Shown here: positions 45,436 to 52,706 of the stretch, piece by piece | Numbering within the stretch: position 1 is the stretch's first letter | Layout of the letters: every line of letters begins with the position of its first letter | Assembly: GCF_040545875.1 (NCBI RefSeq) | Contig: NZ_JBEPMR010000019.1 | Length of the DNA: 64,000 nt | DNA from: Faecalicatena_A orotica | GTDB taxonomy: Bacteria; Bacillota; Clostridia; Lachnospirales; Lachnospiraceae | Strand: one strand, 5' to 3' | Program-made: the position numbers and the translations under genes | Notes under the pieces: generated by a model | Told to the model about the DNA's origin: nothing | Seen by the model: only the letters and a program-made list of their open reading frames with translations | Databases searched by the model: none

Positions 45436-48400
45436 TTAGCCAGTCTTTTTTCTATATCGGACAATGACAAATGCACCAATCAAGATTACCAGAAGTCCAA
45501 TCCCAACATCAACACCGATGAAAATCTTGGTCATAGTATCTAATCCGCCTGCATTCGTATCTTTTACTGTGTAGTTTCCACTGTTTGCCACAGTGTACAT
45601 AATATTTTTGGATGCCTGGCGTAGTGCTTTTGCCAGTGTGGCAGAATCTGTGTCTGTAAGTTTATTGGATTCATGCTGCATAAATCCAAGCATACCATCA
45701 TTGCCATTGCGTACACAGTCATCCGTATTCTGATATCCATAAGAACCATTCCAGTCTGTCAGTACCATGCCACGGAATCCCCATTCCTCACGGAGCACGG
45801 TATTCAGCAGATTCGGGTTGGCACCAGACCATCTGTCTCCTATGAACACGAAGGAAGACATTACTGCAAGAGGTTTGTTATTTTCAAAGTCAAAGTTCTT
45901 TACAGAAATTTCAAACGGTTTTAAATAAATCTCACGAATTGTCTGCTCATTGGAATATGTAAGCAGCATACTGCAGCGGTTTCCTTCCTGCTCGTTCAGT
46001 GCAAAATGCTTGATGTACGCATATACACCTCTTTCTGCTGCTGCATTCACCTCACTGGATGCAATATGCCCGGAAAGCACGCTGTCCTCTGAGTAATACT
46101 CAAAGTTACGCCCACCGAACGCTGAACGGTGTATATTCATAGCCGGTCCATACCAGCCATAAATACCGCAGTCTGCATACTCTGCTGCTAATGCATCGCC
46201 CACATCATATGCCAGCTCTTTGTTCCAAGTCTGCGCAATCAGTACCTCTACCGGATATGCTGTTCCATATACCTGAATATACCAGTCATTTAAGCCTGAT
46301 GTTCCGTCACTGTCTAATGTAGCCACCTTCCCTACTGATTTGACAGCTACCGTCTGGAATCCTGCCAGATTGACCAACTGAGTCATATCTTCCATGGAAA
46401 GCTGGTCCAGCAGGTCTTCCCACAATGGGTCGTCATAATCCTTCCCTGTCAGGTCTGCCAGTTCCACTCCATGATCCTCACCCATTACCGGCATTTCATT
46501 CTCTGGGTTATTGTATTTTGCTGGGTCATAGAAGGCAACTGATTTTTCTGTCACGCTTGCCAAGGTTGCTTCATCCATGGCGTAATCTTCCTCGGATGGG
46601 GCAGCGATAGCCTGGCTGTAATTTGCAAATCCATTGGCACGGGAGAGATATGTCACATCCCCGGCAGAATAATCTTCAAACTGGTTTGTTGCTGTCAGAA
46701 TATCTGATTCTCTCCCTTCTTCGTTATAGATGATATCCTCATCTACGATAAAACGCTCCTCTGCAATGACGGTATGAGAATCGGAGCGAAGAGAAATCGC
46801 ATATTCTCCCTGTTCCAGAATATATCCGCCTCCCGGTACTTTGAACTCGGAAGAATCATAAGAAGCCATATTTTCTTTTGAAATCTCGAAAGATAAAGTC
46901 TCCGACTCGCCCGGCTCCAGTATATCTGTTTTTCCAAATTCAATCAGATTTACAGAAGCTTTTTCAATTCCACCTTCTGTATATGGTGGTGTGTAATAGA
47001 TTTCTACTGGGGTTTTCCCAGATACTTCCCCGGTATTGGTTACAGTCACATCCATAGAAATACTATTTCCATTGTCCGCAAAATTTGCAATCTCCTGTGT
47101 AAAGGCTGTATAAGAAAGACCATAGCCGAAGGGGTATTGTACCATTTCACCATAATTAATCAGCCCTTCTTCCGCAGCCGTCTCATAGAATTTATACCCT
47201 ACATAGATACCTTCTGTATAGTTTACAAACGCCTGTACTCCCTGATAGGCCGGATCTGCCTCTAAAGAGGCCTCAACCAGTTCCTGAGTATTGTTAAATA
47301 TAAAACTTCCAAAATTATTATAAGTTGGTGTGCTTGTCAAATCATACACATAGGTATCCACGGTCCTGCCGGATGGATTCATGGTGCCGTTTAAAATTTC
47401 TCCAAGTGCCGCCATTCCGGTAGCGCCTGTTCCCGGAGCCAGTATGACAGCATCAATAGCTTCATTTTCAACCCACCCAAGTTCCAGTGTATTATTTGCA
47501 TTAATTAATACAATCACGTTCTCAAATTCAGAGCTTACCATTTCAATCATGGCTTCTTCTGTACTGGAAAGCTCTAAGTAGTGCTCTCCCTGCTCGAAAT
47601 CATCATAGTCACCATTATTGTTATATATACCATCGTAATAATCATATAAAGCGTTCCCATACTCACCCCGCGGATCGTATGTACCATCGATCAAAGCCTT
47701 CATATCCATAGGCTCATCTCTTCCTTCACCACCGGTTCTTGCAATTGTCACAACTGCAGTATCGGAAAATTCCTTTGCCTCATCCATAATTTCATCCGTA
47801 TAATAATCGACTGGCGGCTCTGGCAAAGACCAGTCTGTCATTCTCCAGCCTTCTTCGTTCTCAAAAGCTCCCGGTCTTTCGTCCGCATATTCTTTATACA
47901 GATTAATCAAAGTATCATTCGTCTCAAAGCCTGCCATTTCAAGAGATTCCGTTATGCCTATGCTGCCCGTACTATCGCTGGCACCGGATCCTGTTCCGCT
48001 GAAAACTGGTGACACAGAAGCCCAGCCAAATACATTGACCGTTTTAATATCTGATGCTAATGGCAGAGTACCGTCATTTTTCAGCAGCACCATACCCTCT
48101 TCCCCGACTTTCTGAATAACCTCTTTGGAATGTTTCACCGTCTCTTCGGATACCGAACCCCGTCCATTGATAATTGGAGCAAGGTTATTATACATCGGTC
48201 CAAAACTAATGATATTGGCAATTACTGCAACTACTAATACCCATGCCAGCCCAGCACTCCAGCGTACCACATGGCGGGTTCCTTTCTTTACAAACCAATG
48301 CGCTGCAATCAATATAATAGCTACAAGGACTGACACTCCCAGAACCACATAGACATAACCACTCAACTGGTTCGCATAGTTATCGATGTCTGCCTGACTG

Positions 48401-48453
48401 ACTCCCAGACTTAAAAAGAATGGTGACAGAAGTTCCACTAAAAACTCAATCAT
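45436..48453 (-). CDS. Membrane-anchored GH3 glycosidase with permuted domains (module 2)
   Basis: The 1005-residue protein has two N-terminal spans (about 33-52 and 68-85) separated by a basic loop, and one C-terminal span followed by RYRKK, so the catalytic part faces outward. Order is GH3-C (GMVLLKNDGTLPLASDIKTV, acid/base-type RTGGEGRDEP, FGYGLSYTAF), Fn3-like (KASVNLIEFGKTDILEPGES), then GH3-N (SDGTSG, IKHFALNEQEGNRC, nucleophile Asp at about 900 in GMVLTDWNG). Active-site motifs are complete. It is clearly closer to the module 3 enzyme than to module 1. It has its own promoter region and terminator. Confidence 0.88.
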   Translation of the reverse strand: MIEFLVELLSPFFLSLGVSQADIDNYANQLSGYVYVVLGVSVLVAIILIAAHWFVKKGTRHVVRWSAGLAWVLVVAVIANIISFGPMYNNLAPIINGRGSVSEETVKHSKEVIQKVGEEGMVLLKNDGTLPLASDIKTVNVFGWASVSPVFSGTGSGASDSTGSIGITESLEMAGFETNDTLINLYKEYADERPGAFENEEGWRMTDWSLPEPPVDYYTDEIMDEAKEFSDTAVVTIARTGGEGRDEPMDMKALIDGTYDPRGEYGNALYDYYDGIYNNNGDYDDFEQGEHYLELSSTEEAMIEMVSSEFENVIVLINANNTLELGWVENEAIDAVILAPGTGATGMAALGEILNGTMNPSGRTVDTYVYDLTSTPTYNNFGSFIFNNTQELVEASLEADPAYQGVQAFVNYTEGIYVGYKFYETAAEEGLINYGEMVQYPFGYGLSYTAFTQEIANFADNGNSISMDVTVTNTGEVSGKTPVEIYYTPPYTEGGIEKASVNLIEFGKTDILEPGESETLSFEISKENMASYDSSEFKVPGGGYILEQGEYAISLRSDSHTVIAEERFIVDEDIIYNEEGRESDILTATNQFEDYSAGDVTYLSRANGFANYSQAIAAPSEEDYAMDEATLASVTEKSVAFYDPAKYNNPENEMPVMGEDHGVELADLTGKDYDDPLWEDLLDQLSMEDMTQLVNLAGFQTVAVKSVGKVATLDSDGTSGLNDWYIQVYGTAYPVEVLIAQTWNKELAYDVGDALAAEYADCGIYGWYGPAMNIHRSAFGGRNFEYYSEDSVLSGHIASSEVNAAAERGVYAYIKHFALNEQEGNRCSMLLTYSNEQTIREIYLKPFEISVKNFDFENNKPLAVMSSFVFIGDRWSGANPNLLNTVLREEWGFRGMVLTDWNGSYGYQNTDDCVRNGNDGMLGFMQHESNKLTDTDSATLAKALRQASKNIMYTVANSGNYTVKDTNAGGLDTMTKIFIGVDVGIGLLVILIGAFVIVRYRKKTG

Positions 48454-48518
48454 TTCCTTTTCCTCCTATAATCCTCTTATCTTACATTTCCCTGAGTACC
48501 GGCTCTCATTTATATGCA

Positions 48519-48586
48519 ATTATAACAAAGGAAAAGGATTTTTACCGTTATCCCGGAAAGTGGTTACTTTTTCAGGATAACTGGTT
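48519..48586 (-). promoter_or_regulatory. Candidate LytTR-controlled promoter of GH3 module 2
   Basis: AACCAGTTATCC (48586-48575) and AACCACTTTCCG (48565-48554) on the minus strand are imperfect repeats exactly 21 bp apart. TATAAT (48524-48519) starts 39 bp from the core of the second repeat and lacks a -35. The first repeat overlaps the last codons of the sensor kinase gene. The spacing fits a LytTR dimer. Confidence 0.65.
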
Positions 48587-49894
48587 GTTTTCAGGGAGAA
48601 GAACATTCAAAATAAATTTGCCGTCACGCACATTCATAAACATCTCTCCATGATATTTTTCAGCAATATAGCGAATACTTTTCACACCAAATCCATGATA
48701 ACGTTTATCTTTTTTGCCCGTAACCGGCAGACCGTCCTGAAATTCGGGTACAATGCTACAGCGGTTTTCAAGACGTATCAAAAACGTATCCTGATGTTTT
48801 TTAATATGCAGACTGATGCTGCGCTCCTCTTCCTTCTCCAGAAGAACCCGTTCTATAGCATTATCCAGCGCATTCCCCATCAGGGAGTAGATATCTGCCG
48901 GATGCATGAAATTAATAAGCGTACCATCTGCCATACAACTGAAGGCTACCTTATATTCATTGAAAATCAGACTTTTTTCCCGCAAAATGTAATCAAGTGC
49001 TTCACATCCAGTGTGGAAAATCGCATCATAAATGGAAACTGCCTGCTGCACTTCCTTCATGTATTCAGTACGGTCTCTTCTGTCTTCCATTTTTGCAAAT
49101 GTCTTTAGCTGATGTTTCAGGTCATGGCACTTTATATTAATAATATCAATTGTCTCCTTGGAACTTTTTTGCTGGGCATTTGCCAACTGCAGAAGCTGTT
49201 CCATAATTTCCTGTTCTTTTTTCATACGATTCTCTCTAAGGACATAATATTCCATGCTCAGAACCAGCATACAGCATAAAAATCCATAGGCCGGACAAAG
49301 CACTGCCGTATAAATATTGACTGGGGCATTCTGTGGATAAGAGTAAAACACACTAAGCCCTACTGCCGCCACTGCCAATACCAGTGCAAATATGGCAATA
49401 CGGATATCTTCGCTGCGTAATCCGTCTTTATCCTGATTCTTTTTTACCAGTAACAGATATATCAGCCACGCCCATAAAATATATAAGAAATACTGCGTAA
49501 GTATACGCAAGACACCCTCAACCTCTAGTGACTGTCTCGTTATATACAGTAAAATCCTGAGTAATGCATAACACATATGCTGCGTTGCATACCCTCCGGC
49601 AATTACAAATACTGTCTCCAATATACTCAAATCATAACTAATGAAAATGGGCAGGACAGTAATTACTGCATATCCCAAATATAAAAACACATAAGGTATC
49701 AACGATTCACCACTAATATAGTCTATAAAATTCATCCAAAGTCCAGACAGCACAATCGTTATGAACATTGTTCCTGTCATTCTGGGAATAAAATGTTCTC
49801 TTCTTGGCTTTTTTGCCAGAAATGCAGCTTCACAAATCAGAAGCTCTGCCGGAAAATGAATAAAGTTTAAATTCAATATACTGTAAATATCCAC
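48572..49894 (-). CDS. GHKL sensor histidine kinase, AgrC-like (module 2, GTG start)
   Basis: A GTG start at 49894 shares its G with the TAG of the upstream regulator and follows GGAGGAGG. The 440-residue protein has about six membrane spans (residues 1-215), the phosphoacceptor motif NIKCHDLKHQLK, N box LMGNALDNAIERVL and G box GFGVKSIRYIAEKYHG. Organisation is the same as in the other two kinases of the window. It should phosphorylate the overlapping LytTR regulator. The signal is unknown. Confidence 0.87.
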   Translation of the reverse strand: MDIYSILNLNFIHFPAELLICEAAFLAKKPRREHFIPRMTGTMFITIVLSGLWMNFIDYISGESLIPYVFLYLGYAVITVLPIFISYDLSILETVFVIAGGYATQHMCYALLRILLYITRQSLEVEGVLRILTQYFLYILWAWLIYLLLVKKNQDKDGLRSEDIRIAIFALVLAVAAVGLSVFYSYPQNAPVNIYTAVLCPAYGFLCCMLVLSMEYYVLRENRMKKEQEIMEQLLQLANAQQKSSKETIDIINIKCHDLKHQLKTFAKMEDRRDRTEYMKEVQQAVSIYDAIFHTGCEALDYILREKSLIFNEYKVAFSCMADGTLINFMHPADIYSLMGNALDNAIERVLLEKEEERSISLHIKKHQDTFLIRLENRCSIVPEFQDGLPVTGKKDKRYHGFGVKSIRYIAEKYHGEMFMNVRDGKFILNVLLPENNQLS

Positions 49895-50598
49895 TAGAAA
49901 CCTCCTCCTATATATTCTGCGTATTCCTCGATAAACTGTTTCCTCATTCTTCTGGAAAGAGGTAATTCTTTCTTTCCAACCAATACCATATCTTTCCCTA
50001 TATAACGAACATTCTCAAAATTTACCAGACACCCATGCGTGCATTCTGAGAATGACATATTTCCTAGTTTATCCTTCAATGTCTTGATGGTGCCCGGCAC
50101 CCGTATTGTCTCACCTAACGTATGGAATACCAGATTATCTTTCTCTTTTTCCACATACAAAATATCTGACAATAGAATCCGGTGAACCCCTGCTTTGCTG
50201 TTCAGGAGAATTTGGCGCTGTTCCCTTCTTTTTGAAAACCTGATTGCCTTTTCCAGTTTTTCTGAAAAAAGGTAATAACTTACCGGTTTAACAATAAAAT
50301 CAATGGCATTTACCTCGTAACCACTAATGGCATACTGTGCCATATTTGTCACAAAAATAATTCCGACAGCCTGATCCTTCTTACGAATTTCATGGGCCAC
50401 CTGCAGCCCGTCACTTCCCGGCATTTCAATATCCAGAAAGATAACATCATACTGACTGTTGTACTCTTCCAAAAAATCAAAGCTGGCCTCATATACATCG
50501 GCCTGTATCGTATCATTTCGTTCGACCTGAAATTTCTCTATGTACTTCACCAATATCTGTGCATCCGATTTTGTATCATCTAATATTGCCACCTTCAA
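49894..50598 (-). CDS. LytTR-family response regulator (module 2, TTG start)
   Basis: The frame is open far upstream into aldo/keto reductase debris, but the domain starts at a TTG at 50598 preceded by AGGGGG at 7-nt spacing. This gives 234 residues, equal to the other two regulators. The receiver has the phosphoacceptor Asp56 (DVIFLDIEMP) and VKPVSY; the LytTR domain ends with ECTHGCLVNFENVRYIGKD. It is close to the module 3 regulator. The neighbouring GH3 promoter carries a 21-bp repeat that would fit it. Confidence 0.82.
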   Translation of the reverse strand: MKVAILDDTKSDAQILVKYIEKFQVERNDTIQADVYEASFDFLEEYNSQYDVIFLDIEMPGSDGLQVAHEIRKKDQAVGIIFVTNMAQYAISGYEVNAIDFIVKPVSYYLFSEKLEKAIRFSKRREQRQILLNSKAGVHRILLSDILYVEKEKDNLVFHTLGETIRVPGTIKTLKDKLGNMSFSECTHGCLVNFENVRYIGKDMVLVGKKELPLSRRMRKQFIEEYAEYIGGGF

Positions 50599-51150
50599 AT
50601 CAGTTCCCCCTATCTTTTTATAAACAAAGGTCACAACATGCTCCGTCACAGAACCCCCCCCCAGCTTTTCTAACCTGCTGATTTCTTCCGGGGTCAGCTC
50701 AATCTGTGACACTGCCAGCGCTTCTTCCACTTGGCTGACTTTTGTCACACCGATAATGGGAAGTGTTCCCTTAGCAATTGCCCAGGCCGTTGCTACCTGT
50801 GCTGGACTGGCATCAAAGCGTGTTCCTATGATTTTCAGTTCATGGATAAGTGCAGTTAGTTCTTTCAGATGTGGGTTATAGGAATCTCCCCGTCCTGTTC
50901 CTGCCGGGAAAGGATTTGCCTCGGTATATTTTCCTGTGAGCGCCCCCTGTTCCAGTAGATATCCATTACATCCGTGTGAAGACGCGCCTTACTGCCGTTG
51001 ATCATCTCTTGCATGGCATCCGGCGAGTCACTGGCAGTCTGTGGGGTAAATTTCGTGGAGATTATCACATCATCACGCACTACCTCTTTCACGAAATTAC
51101 CAAGAACATGCACCTAATGCTATATGTGGTATCTTTTTCTTGTTATCCAT
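50599..51150 (-). pseudogene. Aldo/keto reductase, decayed by deletions and frameshifts
   Basis: The start is intact at 51150 (ATG overlapping the TAA of the small upstream gene; KKKIPHIALGAC). The frame then breaks and continues as GNFVKEVVRDDVIISTKFTP and LHTDVMDIYWN, losing the segment with the catalytic Asp and Tyr. After another break come LTGKYTEANPFPAG, ASPAQVATAWAIAKGTLPII and TKVSQVEEALAVSQIEL, the C-terminal third. A run of ten C on the plus strand (50654-50663) lies near the end. The last part is in frame with the downstream response regulator. The enzyme cannot be active; the transcript may still carry the regulator. Confidence 0.8.
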
Positions 51151-51398
51151 TATATAATTCCTCCGTTATGTTCGTTCTGTTTTAATCTAAAGGCTAGATA
51201 ATCTAAACAATCGATCTCTTTCTGTTTGGAGTGGACTGTTTCCAACAGATCACGCTTATGAACAGAAAGCAGCCGCAGCAGTTCTTTCCTGTCATTTTCT
51301 GTGGCTAAAGCCATACATTTGCTGATTGTTTCTTCACTACATCCGGCGTCCTTTAGGTTTTGGAGTAAAAGTCCTCTCCGATCTGATGCCTCTGCCAT
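51150..51398 (-). CDS. Small helical protein of unknown function, LysR-associated (copy 1)
   Basis: The start at 51398 follows AAGGAGG. The 82-residue protein is mostly helical and charged, with LLLQNLKDAGCSEETISKCM at the N-terminus and KEIDCLDYLAFRLKQNE at the end. A paralogue at 62484-62717 has the same layout (DAGCS, then CLDYL). Both are divergent from related LysR genes and next to reductase genes. The fixed Cys in DAGCS and in DCLDYL could be functional. I do not recognise a named family. Its stop overlaps the start of the aldo/keto reductase pseudogene, so they were one operon. Confidence 0.65.
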   Translation of the reverse strand: MAEASDRRGLLLQNLKDAGCSEETISKCMALATENDRKELLRLLSVHKRDLLETVHSKQKEIDCLDYLAFRLKQNEHNGGII

Positions 51399-51537
51399 AT
51401 GGTTCACCTCCTTACAAGTAAAGTGTATAGCATACTCTCAGAAATGTAAAATACCTGTTTTTCATTTCTAGTTATTCTTGAAATGAATTTCTTCTCATGG
51501 TATACTTTTCATATTTAAAATCAATGAGGAGGATTGC

Positions 51538-52428
51538 ATGGAAATCCGAGTTTTAGGATATTTTTTGGAAGCTGCACGAGAAGGGAATATCACCAAGGTT
51601 GCTGGACGTCTTCACATTTCCCAGCCCACGTTATCCCGGCAGTTAAAAGAATTGGAAGAAGAATTAGGAAAAAAACTGTTTATCCGAAGTAATTATTCCA
51701 TTAAGCTCACAGATGAGGGGATGCTTTTGCGTAAACGGGCAGAAGATATCCTTGATATGGTTGCCAAGACTACGGATGAATTCAAATCTTTAGATGACAT
51801 CAATGGCGGGGATATCCATATTGGATGCGCTGAGTCAGAAAATATCAAGTATTTTTCCCGGATAATGAAAAAAATCCAAGAGAAATACCCCCGTATCCGC
51901 TGTCACTTTTACAGCAGCGGTACCGACGCTGTAAACGAGCGGATAGAGCGGGGGCTTCTGGATTTTGCCATTATTGTTCAGGAAGTCGATCTGTCCAAGT
52001 ATAATTATTTGAAAATGCCCTCCTCCGACACATGGTGACTGATTATGAGAAAAGACAGTCCTCTGGCACAAAAACCATTCATTCAGCCAGCGGATCTGCT
52101 AGACCACCCACTGATCTGTTCCCGGCAGAGCATGACGGAAGAAATGCAGAAATGGCTGGGTGAAATGCTGGACAAACTAAATATTATCGCAACATATGAC
52201 CTGCTTTTTAACGCCTCCGTCATGGTGCGGGAAGGTCTGGGATATGCACTGGGATTTGACAATATTATCTACACCGGGCAGGAAAGCCCCTTATGTTTCC
52301 GTCCATTGAATCCGGCCTTACAATCTCCTATGTACATTATCTGGAAAAAATATCAAGTGTTTACTCCTGTTGCCTCTGTACTACTGGAAGAAATGAAAAA
52401 ACAGTTTTCTGACACTGATTTAGAATAA
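51538..52428 (+). pseudogene. LysR-family regulator interrupted by an in-frame TGA
   Basis: The frame spans 297 codons from an ATG after GAGGAGG and is uniformly LysR-like: winged helix with ITKVAGRLHISQPTLSRQLK, effector domain with RKDSPLAQ and GLGYALGFDN. The only defect is TGA at codon 167, in DTW-stop-LIMRKDSP. The paralogue at 62922-63809 has DVWGVLMRKDSP there, so a Gly codon has become TGA. The total length matches the intact paralogue. It is a recent nonsense mutation, a sequencing error, or a read-through case. If truncated, the product keeps DNA-binding but loses half of the effector domain. Confidence 0.8.
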
Positions 52429-52454
52429 CGGGAAACTTTATTACGAGAGACTGC

Positions 52455-52489
52455 ATAAGGCTGCCAACTATCGTGACAGCCTTATTTTA
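52455..52489 (+). terminator. Terminator of the interrupted LysR gene
   Basis: ATAAGGCTG (52455-52463) pairs with CAGCCTTAT (52477-52485), followed by TTTAATT, 27 bp after the LysR stop. Confidence 0.75.
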
Positions 52490-52490
52490 A

Positions 52491-52639
52491 TTAAGCCATA
52501 AGTTTCTTTGTAAAGTCTTCCACTGCCTCTGATATTTTAATCTGCTGCGGGCAGACCGTCTCACAGTTTCTGCAGCCAATACAGGCATTGGGGCTTTTTC
52601 CTCTAATGTCATTTTATTGATCAAATCTTGATGTTTCAT
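52491..52639 (-). pseudogene. Chimeric debris: GH3-like N-terminus joined to a 4Fe-4S aldo/keto reductase end
   Basis: From an ATG at 52639 with GAGGTGAG upstream, the first 16 codons read HQDLINKMTLEEKA, the typical opening of a GH3 enzyme in normal domain order. Out of frame after that, the sequence reads NACIGCRNCETVCPQQIKIS and ends VEDFTKKLMA-stop at 52491, the ferredoxin-like tail of 4Fe-4S aldo/keto reductases. Two unrelated genes have been fused by deletion. No functional product is expected. Confidence 0.7.
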
Positions 52640-52660
52640 CTGCTCACCTCTATTCTACAA

Positions 52661-52693
52661 AGAGACCTGAGACTATCTCTGTCTCAAGTCTCT
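52661..52693 (-). terminator. Hairpin after the third GH3 gene
   Basis: AGAGACCTGAGAC (52661-52673) pairs with GTCTCAAGTCTCT (52681-52693) with one mismatch and a 7-nt loop. The T-tract on the minus strand is short (TTTG), but the stem is strong and 14 bp from the GH3 stop. Confidence 0.65.
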
Positions 52694-52706
52694 TCTGACT
52701 TACCTG

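Noticed and set aside
49894..50748. A true 284-residue response regulator with an extra N-terminal domain
   Set aside because: The extra residues match the end of an aldo/keto reductase; a TTG with a good ribosome site gives a regulator of the same length as its two paralogues.
50865..51113. A small gene of 82 residues
   Set aside because: Its sequence is the middle of an aldo/keto reductase between two frame breaks.
52045..52428. A separate short gene for a LysR effector domain
   Set aside because: It is in frame with the upstream LysR half and separated only by one TGA; the paralogue shows a single continuous gene.
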